This document shows positions 18,502 to 25,989 of a stretch of DNA of 64,000 bases, piece after piece (position 1 is the stretch's first letter; the number at the start of each line of letters is the position of its first letter). Where the stretch lies: contig JAHWHG010000007.1 in assembly GCA_019323515.1 (NCBI GenBank), forward strand, positions 62,001-126,000, in the 5' to 3' direction. This stretch comes from Candidatus Woesearchaeota archaeon (GTDB lineage: Archaea; Nanobdellota; Nanobdellia; Woesearchaeales; JAHWHD01). A program made the position numbers and the translations under genes. The notes beneath the pieces were generated by a model that saw only the letters and a program-made list of their open reading frames with translations, ran no database searches and was not told the origin of the DNA.

Positions 18502-18926
18502 TGAATCACCTTCGCAAGAAGCATATCTTTACATTTTGTCGCTAGAAAAGTATCAAGAATCTTATTACAATGTTCGATTTTCTGTTCTCTTAAAGCTAAA
18601 TTATAGTATTTATCATCAAAACATCCCTGTTGCAAACTAGAACCCAAACCTTCACACTTAACAATTCCCTGTGCGCTAATTTTACAGCTATCCTTATCAA
18701 AATTTGCAGTTAATTTATCACAATAACTTGGATCCTGGTTATCTATAGCCAATCGTATTGCAATATTGCTAATACAGATATCCCACTTTTCCCCTGTAAA
18801 ACTGGTGCAACTTTCAAAATCTCCTGTCTGAATAGCATTAGCTAAATCAAATGTTGAATCAACTTTACACCCTCCTAAAACTAACAAAACCAAAATACAA
18901 ATTCCTAAAACAATTGATTTCTTCAT
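18498..18926 (-). CDS. Small Cys-rich lipoprotein
   Basis: 142 aa with a lipobox LGGC at residues 17-20 after a hydrophobic leader, so it should be lipid-anchored through Cys20. The mature part has Cys in a repeating helical pattern: AIQTGDFESCTSF, CISNIAIRLAIDNQDPSYC and CKISAQGIVKC. The (G/N)D..xC and IA patterns resemble short repeats common in archaeal lipoproteins, whose role is not known. ATGA overlaps on both sides show tight translational coupling inside the pilin operon, which argues that it works with the neighbouring surface proteins. Confidence 0.72.
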   Translation of the reverse strand: MKKSIVLGICILVLLVLGGCKVDSTFDLANAIQTGDFESCTSFTGEKWDICISNIAIRLAIDNQDPSYCDKLTANFDKDSCKISAQGIVKCEGLGSSLQQGCFDDKYYNLALREQKIEHCNKILDTFLATKCKDMLLAKVIQ

Positions 18927-19579
18927 TGTACTTTACAACACCTTACAGTATACGTTGTCAGGGTATTAGGTCTCGTATCACAACTAACTATAGCAGTACC
19001 AGAAGAACCTGAATCTCCAGTCCAACTTGTCAAAGCAGAAACACATTGTTCTCCATAGGTTGCGCAGATCTCTTTTCCAGTGTAAAAATAACTTCCCTGC
19101 CTGCTTGTGCACACCAATGTACCTTTACTGCCAGCATCATCAGCCTCACACACAACAGTACCATCAGCATTAATAGCCCTTATCGAACTTCCAACAGCAC
19201 AAGTGGTTGAAACCCTTCTCTGGACATAATTAGAATCAACTGCTAATGAAACATCACCGTTAGTTCCACCGCCAGTCAGCCCAACACCAGCACTAACTGC
19301 GCTTATATCACCAGAAGCAGAAGGCCAACTTGTCTGACAATCACCAGCAATACAAACACTATTAGCTCCTAAACTTCCACTAACATCAAAATTATCATTA
19401 ATTGTAACAGTAGCCCCACTCTTAGCCCTTAACTCATCAACATATAAAGTAGTATGTGACTGCTCTCCATACGTCCATCCAGTTCCCATTACATAGATTG
19501 CAGCAATCACAGCAAACCCAATCAAAGCAATAAAAAACACTTCAACATGTTTATGCTCTAACGATTTTTTACGTTCCAT
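18923..19579 (-). CDS. Membrane-anchored tail-fibre-like protein (218 aa)
   Basis: Basic N-terminus, then one membrane helix (about residues 13-31, VEVFFIALIGFAVIAAIYV). Right after it comes a TLYVDELRAKSGATVTINDN segment followed by VCIAGDCQTSW, which parallels SLCINEDCKASW in the 655-aa collar protein upstream; the two proteins share this N-terminal layout. Residues about 90-150 contain the GLTGGGTNGDVSLAVD ... VQRRV ... GTVVCE pattern found in bacterial and phage-like fibre proteins. The last 60 residues hold several Cys including a terminal RCCKVQ. Overlaps the preceding gene by 22 nt and has GGAGG before its ATG. Probably an extracellular adhesin of the pilus locus. Confidence 0.7.
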   Translation of the reverse strand: MERKKSLEHKHVEVFFIALIGFAVIAAIYVMGTGWTYGEQSHTTLYVDELRAKSGATVTINDNFDVSGSLGANSVCIAGDCQTSWPSASGDISAVSAGVGLTGGGTNGDVSLAVDSNYVQRRVSTTCAVGSSIRAINADGTVVCEADDAGSKGTLVCTSRQGSYFYTGKEICATYGEQCVSALTSWTGDSGSSGTAIVSCDTRPNTLTTYTVRCCKVQ

Positions 19580-19932
19580 TTCTTCTTCCTCCCTAACACT
19601 AAGTAAAACAAAATAAGTATCAACACAAACTCAATGACTACAAAGAACTGCAGAATCTTAACCTTATTCGCAATGCCGTCACTAGAAACCACAGAAGCTT
19701 CTGCAACAATAGGCTCAGTAATTGGTTGGACAGTCACCTCTTCAACAGTGTCTACTAATTCAGCTTGGACACCAGTATCAACAACCTCAACATCATCAAC
19801 ATCAATAGGCTCAACACTGCCAACATTATCATCAGGGGGTCTTGAATCAATGTTCACATCACCAGCAATCTCTATTGCAGATACTAAACAAGTAAACAGG
19901 ACCAACATAAGCAACAATATTATTTTTTTCAT
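19558..19932 (-). CDS. Small type I membrane protein with acidic ectodomain
   Basis: 124 aa: signal peptide (KKIILLLMLVLFTCLVSA), an acidic, Val/Thr/Pro-rich extracellular segment (about residues 20-90), then a membrane helix (about 94-115) and a basic tail RKKKWNVKNR pointing to the cytoplasm. No family recognised. It sits between the collar-domain gene (9-nt gap, GAGGTGG ribosome site) and the 218-aa fibre-like gene, so it may anchor or space those proteins. It resembles a short sortase- or archaeosortase-independent cell-surface stalk in layout only. Confidence 0.65.
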   Translation of the reverse strand: MKKIILLLMLVLFTCLVSAIEIAGDVNIDSRPPDDNVGSVEPIDVDDVEVVDTGVQAELVDTVEEVTVQPITEPIVAEASVVSSDGIANKVKILQFFVVIEFVLILILFYLVLGRKKKWNVKNR

Positions 19933-19941
19933 CTTACCACC

Positions 19942-21909
19942 TCACGCGTATGAACCAAATTTAACATAAACATTACACCCATTATACCCAGGACCATACC
20001 AATTCTGATATACTTGTATTACAGAACCTGCGGGGATATGATAAAGTCCTCTTGCAAAGTTATAGCCTTGGATTCCAACAACCCAAACGTAAGAGCCTCC
20101 GGGAATAGTTTGAGACTGAGAGAAAAAATCATAAGGCCTGTAGAATGTTGTACCGCCGTTAAAAGTGACTTCTGGACCAGGACCCCAATAAGCCCCTAAA
20201 GTATAACAGCCTCCAACAATATTACCATAAGATCCTTCCTGACTTAATGAATTAAAATTATAACATCCAGGTCCTGAAAGCATAGAACCATAGATATAAT
20301 TCTTATCTTTATTATAAATCCTTGCAATGCATACCCCACTATATTGCGCTGTAGCCATAACTTTAATGGCAGTGACTGGTCTTGGCAAGGTATAATCATC
20401 ATGCCAACCATAACTATACCAACCATTACCATGGTTAGTTACGCCTGAACTAGTCGGATAAAGTGTTCGGCCAATTACATGGCTCCAACCAACTGTACCT
20501 ACATTAACACCATCAGTTGAACTAGGAGTAACAACCATCTCGTCCCAGCTAGTCCTGCAATCTCCAACAGTAGAAGTCCCTTGACCTCCTCCTAAGCAAA
20601 GCGTGTTTGTCCTTACACCAGATTCAGCCCATGTATCCCATGTATGAACACCGCAACCCCAACCAGAACCAGTCGGACATTCAGACGAATAACCATTAGT
20701 TCCAATCTTTCCAGTCAACTTAACATTACCTGCAACATCTAATTTTTCAGCAGGCGTACTTGTTCCAATCCCAACATTACCAGTAACAGCAGAATACATA
20801 TTATCTCCTTCAATTGTCCAGTCAGCATCTGCTCCTCCTGATGTTCCTGAAGAACTTGTAGAACTTGTCTTCATGCAATATATCAAAGCATAAAAAGGAG
20901 GTCTGTTTTCATGTGCCGCACTACCGCCAGCAGGTCCGGAAGCAGTTGAAGAGAGCCCCGTAGTAACACCTCCTGAACCTACCCACCACGCAGAACCAGG
21001 CTGTACAACTTGGTTGTAAATATGTGTGTGGCTCGGCATCTCAGCAATAGTCAATGTATGATAATCCTCACCACCAGTATCACCTAAAGCATAAGATGAA
21101 CCAGCACCAACTATAAACCTATCCCTAAGGTCAGGCGTACCGTCAGTACCATCTGCCAATGACCAGCCCTCTGGACAGGTGCTTAAATAAAACGGAGATA
21201 TTGTACCGATTGGAAGATCTCCTCCTCCAGATACTCCAGAACCACTCAAAGGCACCCAATAAATATATGAACTAGCAGTCAACCCAGCTGGCTGAACTTC
21301 ACCAACAACTTTCCAATATTCTCCAGCTTTGACAGGCATTGTTATACTCCCATGATAATTCCAAGCAGAATCTGATACATAAGTCCCTGCCTCTCTAGCC
21401 CTGATCGCAGTAGGGTTACTATTTGAATCAGCATAACCTATTACAAATAGGTTTGAATTCTGTGTAGTCGGAACCTGAAAAGTAGCAACCACAAACCCAT
21501 CAGTCTCTGCCTGATAAACTGTATCAGGGTTCCTGGTTTCAATTGTGCCAAAACCTCCACCTGCAACACCGCCTTCATCATCACTGCACACCCAGCTTCC
21601 AGAAGCAACATCATACTTAACCACCTGGCCATCAATACAGGCAGGCAATACAGCTTCTATCTCATCCCAAGACGCCTTACAATCTTCATTAATACATAGG
21701 CTTGTTTCAGTGTTCAAGCTCCCGATAACATTAAGATTATCACCTACAACTAAAGTATCACCAGTCTTAACCTTTATAGCATCAGTATAAAGCAGGTCAT
21801 GCGACGCCTGATCCTCTGTATAATCTGTAAGTGTCAAAGCATAAACACCTGCAAACACCAAAAACACAATAACTACCTGAATAACAACTTTAAGATAACT
21901 ACTTTTCAT
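19942..21909 (-). CDS. Membrane-anchored protein with phage tail-collar domain (655 aa)
   Basis: One N-terminal membrane helix (about residues 8-26). Residues 66-83 carry LCINEDCKASWDEI, repeated near residues 437-458 as LCLGGG..GDCRTSWDEM. Residues 231-347 match a phage tail collar (microcystin-dependent-protein-like) domain: GDLPIGTISPFYLSTCPEGW, LADGTDGTPDLRDRFIVGAG, the EMPSHTHIY His motif and ENRPPFYALIYCMK. Residues 378-400 have VGIGTSTPAEKLDVAGN, the repeat found in S74-type tail fibres and surface proteins. The C-terminal 190 residues are Gly/Tyr/Trp-rich and could be a receptor-binding head. No phage genes are nearby, and it is coupled to pilin genes (GGAGGTG, TAAATG junction), so it is a likely pilus-linked adhesin. 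Confidence 0.78.
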   Translation of the reverse strand: MKSSYLKVVIQVVIVFLVFAGVYALTLTDYTEDQASHDLLYTDAIKVKTGDTLVVGDNLNVIGSLNTETSLCINEDCKASWDEIEAVLPACIDGQVVKYDVASGSWVCSDDEGGVAGGGFGTIETRNPDTVYQAETDGFVVATFQVPTTQNSNLFVIGYADSNSNPTAIRAREAGTYVSDSAWNYHGSITMPVKAGEYWKVVGEVQPAGLTASSYIYWVPLSGSGVSGGGDLPIGTISPFYLSTCPEGWSLADGTDGTPDLRDRFIVGAGSSYALGDTGGEDYHTLTIAEMPSHTHIYNQVVQPGSAWWVGSGGVTTGLSSTASGPAGGSAAHENRPPFYALIYCMKTSSTSSSGTSGGADADWTIEGDNMYSAVTGNVGIGTSTPAEKLDVAGNVKLTGKIGTNGYSSECPTGSGWGCGVHTWDTWAESGVRTNTLCLGGGQGTSTVGDCRTSWDEMVVTPSSTDGVNVGTVGWSHVIGRTLYPTSSGVTNHGNGWYSYGWHDDYTLPRPVTAIKVMATAQYSGVCIARIYNKDKNYIYGSMLSGPGCYNFNSLSQEGSYGNIVGGCYTLGAYWGPGPEVTFNGGTTFYRPYDFFSQSQTIPGGSYVWVVGIQGYNFARGLYHIPAGSVIQVYQNWYGPGYNGCNVYVKFGSYA

Positions 21910-22305
21910 TTAACTCACACCTCCGCAATTACGACCTGACAAAAGTATTGTACCATCATCAGCTCCGATTGAATATTTAATATCTAAAGAATCCTCAACA
22001 GGGATCCCAATCACATTATCTTCCAAATCAACTAAGAATATACAAAAATCACTTACAACTCCAAGTTCCTGTCTTAAATCATCATAATCCTTTGAATTCA
22101 TGCCCCTTAACTTTGGCCAGCTTATATCATTTCCTGCACCAACAACACCTTTATCAGCACTTGTCAGAGTTCTTGACAAAACTTTACCATCATTAACCAA
22201 TCTAGACAGGGGAACCTTTGATTCTGAATAATAAAGGAATACAATTATCCCTCCAAATGCTATTAGAAATATCAATATTCCAACTAACAAATCTACTGTA
22301 AACAC
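21910..22305 (-). CDS. Pilin-like minor subunit (KAQVFTVD type)
   Basis: 131 aa from the GTG at 22305; the protein starts directly in the hydrophobic segment FTVDLLVGILIFLIAFGGII. Upstream in frame the codons give KSVKAQ before VFTVD, which would complete a class III-like leader (basic, cleavage near AQ). The only start-like codon there is ATT at 22326, with GGTG about 10 nt ahead, so a rare ATT start overlapping the previous gene is conceivable. Asp replaces the usual Glu, as in the KRGVSVFTID subunit, suggesting these two are related minor pilins. It directly precedes the collar-domain gene. Confidence 0.68.
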   Translation of the reverse strand: MFTVDLLVGILIFLIAFGGIIVFLYYSESKVPLSRLVNDGKVLSRTLTSADKGVVGAGNDISWPKLRGMNSKDYDDLRQELGVVSDFCIFLVDLEDNVIGIPVEDSLDIKYSIGADDGTILLSGRNCGGVS

Positions 22306-22313
22306 CTGCGCTT

Positions 22314-22721
22314 TTACTGATTTAATGTTATAACACCATCCTTTTTCTTTAATATATTATCCCCTTTCTTTAAGTCACCAGTAACCTTACTACCTAACAA
22401 AAACCCATACTGGAACTCCTGCAAACCTACTACACTAACATTAACAAAAGTACCTTCTCCCTCAGGATTATTATTTAAATCATACTCCCAACCATGCAAA
22501 GTCTTTGGTATTGTAAAGGTCCTTGTATAACCATCTTGAACATAATCAGCTAAACTTACCTCTGAACGAACTAACTCCTCAAAAGCTTGCATTGTCCTCT
22601 GCAGATTTTCCTCGCTCTGCTCAGCACTTCTCATTGTAACGATTATCATAAAGACTATAAATACAAAAAACAGGACTGAAAGTCCCATTGCAAACTCCAC
22701 AGCTGCCTGTCCCCTCTTCAT
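22314..22721 (-). CDS. Class III (DUF361-type) minor pilin
   Basis: 135 aa. N-terminus MKRGQAAVEFAMGLSVLFFV has the archaeal class III signal: KRG then Q at +1 and E at +5 of the hydrophobic stretch, so cleavage by an EppA-like peptidase after Gly is expected. Remaining residues are polar and beta-rich. It lies 16 nt after the previous pilin gene. Because the signal matches the other two canonical pilins but the body does not, it is probably a minor subunit. Confidence 0.8.
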   Translation of the reverse strand: MKRGQAAVEFAMGLSVLFFVFIVFMIIVTMRSAEQSEENLQRTMQAFEELVRSEVSLADYVQDGYTRTFTIPKTLHGWEYDLNNNPEGEGTFVNVSVVGLQEFQYGFLLGSKVTGDLKKGDNILKKKDGVITLNQ

Positions 22722-22737
22722 CTAATCACACACAATT

Positions 22738-23163
22738 TTATATAAATGTAATATTTACAAAATCTCCTTTTGACTCAATCAAAACCTGTTTCAAACCAGG
22801 AGCATAATGCCCCTCATCCTCAATAAAACTACCGTTGATATGCACATCAGACTTAAACAAAAGCTCACTCCCATATACAGATATGAAAAAGAACGTATCC
22901 TTATTCTGGTCCTCCAATATATCAATATCATCAATACCTTCTGGAAAATTCAACTCAAGCGTTATCCTGCTAAGATTACCCAAGTAATAGATTGACTTTG
23001 CATGATTTGTAATATCATAACCAATCTTGTTTGCAGAAGCAAAAGCTACTTCCTTCCTGGACTCCTGGAACGTTGTGTATCCATAAAACATTATCGGTAG
23101 AATTATGATTAACGCAAACCCTACTACTAACAAATATTCAACTGAAAATTGTCCCCTCTTCAT
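22738..23163 (-). CDS. Class III (DUF361-type) minor pilin
   Basis: 141 aa. MKRGQFSVEYLLVVGFALII shows the KRG/Q signal with Glu+5 and a long hydrophobic helix; no Cys in the body. The gene is separated from the major pilin by 30 T-rich bases on the coding strand that could reduce read-through, so it is likely expressed below the first pilin. Confidence 0.8.
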   Translation of the reverse strand: MKRGQFSVEYLLVVGFALIIILPIMFYGYTTFQESRKEVAFASANKIGYDITNHAKSIYYLGNLSRITLELNFPEGIDDIDILEDQNKDTFFFISVYGSELLFKSDVHINGSFIEDEGHYAPGLKQVLIESKGDFVNITFI

Positions 23164-23164
23164 T

Positions 23165-23190
23165 TTAAATAAAAGAAATAAAAAAATTAA
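23165..23190 (-). terminator. T-rich partial terminator between major and minor pilin genes
   Basis: On the minus strand the gap reads as runs of T (TTTTTTTATTTCTTTTATTT). Archaeal RNA polymerase terminates at such U-tracts, often incompletely; here that would give excess major-pilin mRNA over the downstream genes. No hairpin is needed or seen. Confidence 0.45.
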
Positions 23191-23193
23191 TGT

Positions 23194-23697
23194 TTAGGCT
23201 GCTGCTGGAGTTGTAATAGCTTCGTTCTCCTCACTAACACTCACTGTAACATCTCCTTGTATTGTCTTAGGGATATTTGAGTTAAGATAGTTATACACTA
23301 ATGTAACATCAAGTCTATACTTGCCAGACTTCGCTTTTAATTTAGTTCCACAATCTAAAGCTACAGTTGCTCTATCTTGGTTACCAATCTCTTGAGATGT
23401 CACTCCCGTAGGGAATTTAAGTTCACAAACGTCCTCATCAGTATCCCTATCTCTAGCTGTTACCTTAGTAATCTCTATATCCTGCCCTAGCCCATTAACC
23501 AAGACCATCATTACACTACCATTAACTACCCCATGATCTTGACAACTCAAACTAGGACTTATTACACACCTGTCAGGAATCAACCTACTAACATCAAAAA
23601 CACCGAATGCAGCAAGTGCCCCAATGACAATAATCACTACTAGAATTGCCCAGCCATAGGTCATTAAAAATTCTAAAGCTGCTTGTCCTCTTTTCAT
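23194..23697 (-). CDS. Major pilin candidate, class III signal peptide (DUF361)
   Basis: 167 aa. MKRGQAALEFLMTYGWAILV is a textbook class III leader and conserved hydrophobic helix (QAALEFLMTYGWAIL is common in archaeal pilins). The body has three or four Cys (PDRCVISPSLSCQ, VCELKF, LDCGT), likely disulfides, and a Thr/Ala tail. First gene of the - operon, with the strongest ribosome site in the window (AGGAGG about 7 nt before ATG) and a promoter containing a palindrome. That position and translation signal make it the best candidate for the filament's main subunit. The prepilin peptidase is not in this window. Confidence 0.85.
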   Translation of the reverse strand: MKRGQAALEFLMTYGWAILVVIIVIGALAAFGVFDVSRLIPDRCVISPSLSCQDHGVVNGSVMMVLVNGLGQDIEITKVTARDRDTDEDVCELKFPTGVTSQEIGNQDRATVALDCGTKLKAKSGKYRLDVTLVYNYLNSNIPKTIQGDVTVSVSEENEAITTPAAA

Positions 23698-23703
23698 GGT
23701 AAT

Positions 23704-23747
23704 TACCTCCTTTTTTTATATACAATCGTATACGATATTTTTATAAA
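23704..23747 (-). promoter_or_regulatory. Pilin operon promoter with 12-bp palindromic operator and strong RBS
   Basis: TTTATAAA (23740-23747) is the TATA box; transcription should begin near 23716-23719. A perfect palindrome ATCGTATACGAT (23725-23736) lies four bases downstream of the TATA box, overlapping the space that TFB and polymerase occupy, as expected for a repressor operator. GGAGG (complement of 23706-23710) is the ribosome site. A second TATA-like TTTATAAA lies near 23765-23772. Confidence 0.6.
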
Positions 23748-23797
23748 GAATTTTATTTCATCATTTATAAATGTTTCGGTGTTTTATGCACGAAAAA

Positions 23798-25555
23798 CTA
23801 AGAGATGTAATAATAGTTCCCAGAACTCTTCTGCTCGCGATCCTTAACAGAGCCTAACTTGTTAGCTCTTGGCCTTAAACTCTCCTCGTCCCTTCTGAAG
23901 GTTATACCTAAATCCTTCAAAAACATATTCATCCCTTGCTTCATATCAAAAGGCCCTTTAGCTACCCCAAACTCAGCAGGCGACCCCTCAAACACCATCA
24001 ACCTATATGAAAGATAATCCAAGAACAATAAATCATGGTCAACAATTATAGAAGAAGCACTCTTCTGCTCCATCACATCCCGAACAACTTTAGAAACCAA
24101 TAACCTCTGCTCAACATCAAGATATGCAGACGGCTCATCAAGCAGATACAGATCAGCCTTCTTGCTCAGACAAGCAGCAATCGCAACTCTCTGCAACTCA
24201 CCGCCAGAAAGTTCATTTAACTTCTTAGTAAACAAAGGCTCAAGACTCAAAGGTTGCACAAGCATTGCTTTATACTTCTCAATAGCATCTTTCAAAACAT
24301 TCATCACAAGCTCATCAGAATTAGTGTCAATGTACTGCGGCTTATAGGACACAGTAACATTCTTCTCAACCTCACCTTTATCAGGCTTCTCCAGCCCAGC
24401 AAGAACCTTTACAAAACTCGTCTTACCGATTCCATTCTCACCCAAAACTCCAACAACATCATTTTTATAGATTTCACCATCATCAGCTTTCAAACTAAAC
24501 TTACCCAGCTGCTTCTCAATCCCTTTCCAGTTAGTCATCACAAACTGCTTCCTGACTTCAATTGGCGGCTTAGGCATAAACTTAATCTCATTATCCCTAA
24601 ATCTAATATTTTCCTCACGTAGAAACCCAGAAAGATAAATGTTAATCCCAACTCTTGAAGTCTTAGGCAGGCTAACAATACCATACCCACCTTCTTTACC
24701 ATACATAAGATGAACAACATCTGTCATATAATCAAGGATTATCAAGTCATGTTCAATTACTAATACTCCAGTAAACTGGTTAGCTAACCCACGAATAAAA
24801 TTACTAACCTTCAGCCTTTGCTTAATATCTAAGTATGAAGTTGGCTCGTCAAAGAAATAAACATCAGCTTTCTTAAGCACAGTCGCAGCAATTGCAACAC
24901 GCTGCAATTCACCACCAGAAATACTTCCCACATCAGTGTCAAGAAACTTCTCAAGCTCAAGCTCTTTCACAATCCTGTCAAATTCATCTTTCTCATCAAC
25001 ATTCTTCAAAAGCTCCCTAACAGTACCTTTATACTGCTTAGGTATCATATCAACTGCCTGCGGCTTGTAAGCAACCTTAACCTTTCCTTCCTTCAATTTC
25101 TCAAAATACGCCTGAGCCTCTGTACCCTTAAAATAATCAATAAGCTCATCATAAGAAGGATCCTCATCCCTGCCAAGATTCGGCTTTAGTATCCCTGCAA
25201 GAATCTTTAGAGCAGTACTTTTCCCAATCCCATTCTTACCAACTATACCAACCACTTTACCAAAAACAGGCACCGGCAAACTATACAAATGAAACCCGTT
25301 TCTTCCATATCTGTGTATAGGCTCCTGCTTCAAAGCCTCAGGAAGATTAATTATCTTGATTGCATCAAATGGACACTTCCTTACGCATATTCCGCAACCT
25401 ATACAAAGCTCTTCTGCAATCACTGGCTTACCATCTTCACCCTCAACAATACACTCTTTACCTGTCCTGTTCACTGGACAAACCCCAGCGCATATGAAAC
25501 TGCAGTTTACCTTATTCTGGCACTTCTTCTTTTCAACAATAGCAATCCTTGACAT
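23798..25555 (-). CDS. Ribosome recycling ATPase ABCE1 (RNase L inhibitor homologue)
   Basis: Splits terminated ribosomes into subunits with aRF1/Pelota. An N-terminal Fe-S domain has Cys spaced for two [4Fe-4S] clusters (CQNKVNCSFICAGVCPV, then CIGCGICVRKCP at about 51-62). Two ABC domains follow: Walker A GKNGIGKST and GENGIGKTS, signature SGGELQRVAIAA in both, and Walker B DEPTSYLD and DEPSAYLD. Length 585 aa is normal. Start is the ATG at 25555; the frame's TTG two codons upstream is unlikely because TTTAAAAA (25580-25587) lies 28 nt from the ATG. Conserved in all archaea and eukaryotes. Confidence 0.96.
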   Translation of the reverse strand: MSRIAIVEKKKCQNKVNCSFICAGVCPVNRTGKECIVEGEDGKPVIAEELCIGCGICVRKCPFDAIKIINLPEALKQEPIHRYGRNGFHLYSLPVPVFGKVVGIVGKNGIGKSTALKILAGILKPNLGRDEDPSYDELIDYFKGTEAQAYFEKLKEGKVKVAYKPQAVDMIPKQYKGTVRELLKNVDEKDEFDRIVKELELEKFLDTDVGSISGGELQRVAIAATVLKKADVYFFDEPTSYLDIKQRLKVSNFIRGLANQFTGVLVIEHDLIILDYMTDVVHLMYGKEGGYGIVSLPKTSRVGINIYLSGFLREENIRFRDNEIKFMPKPPIEVRKQFVMTNWKGIEKQLGKFSLKADDGEIYKNDVVGVLGENGIGKTSFVKVLAGLEKPDKGEVEKNVTVSYKPQYIDTNSDELVMNVLKDAIEKYKAMLVQPLSLEPLFTKKLNELSGGELQRVAIAACLSKKADLYLLDEPSAYLDVEQRLLVSKVVRDVMEQKSASSIIVDHDLLFLDYLSYRLMVFEGSPAEFGVAKGPFDMKQGMNMFLKDLGITFRRDEESLRPRANKLGSVKDREQKSSGNYYYIS

Positions 25556-25704
25556 AATCAAAAAAGAAAAAATCCAAGTTTTTAAAGGTTTAGTTTAAAG
25601 TAACCAAACATAAGATATTTAAGAAAAAGACATTTAATGTATATACACTATAACAAAAAAATATATATACCACAAATCATATATGTATTAGCAAGGGGGT
25701 CTAT

Positions 25705-25989
25705 ATGGAATACTATGAAGCTAGAAGTCTAAAGGAAATCAAAGTTCTATTAAAGAAACAGGGCTATGACAGCAAGTCAAAGGTCCGTGATCATCTCTCT
25801 TTCTTAGAAAACCTTGCAAAAAAGATTAACAAAAAGATTATAGACGAACAAAGCTTCGGCCAGCCTGCATGGAACCAAAAAGAAGACCTGAAAAAGGTTC
25901 ACGAGACATTCACAGCTCTAAGAGACGAACTTAAAAAAATGGAACTCCAGAAGATGGATAGTATTGGAAAACCAAAAGGATTATTTTAA
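25705..25989 (+). CDS. Small charged helical protein, unknown function (94 aa)
   Basis: Not recognised. Predicted all-helical and rich in Lys/Glu (ARSLKEIKVLLKKQGYDSKSK, EDLKKVHETFTALRDELKK), with no Cys and no membrane segment, so cytoplasmic. It has its own promoter (ATATATATA at 25661-25669) and a GGGGG ribosome site, and its last 9 bases overlap the convergent glyS gene. Regular codon use and signals argue that it is real. Confidence 0.6.
   Translation: MEYYEARSLKEIKVLLKKQGYDSKSKVRDHLSFLENLAKKINKKIIDEQSFGQPAWNQKEDLKKVHETFTALRDELKKMELQKMDSIGKPKGLF

Noticed and set aside
20869..21219. Prophage remnant
   Set aside because: Only fibre/collar domains are present; no integrase, capsid or terminase genes, and the gene is translationally coupled to pilins.
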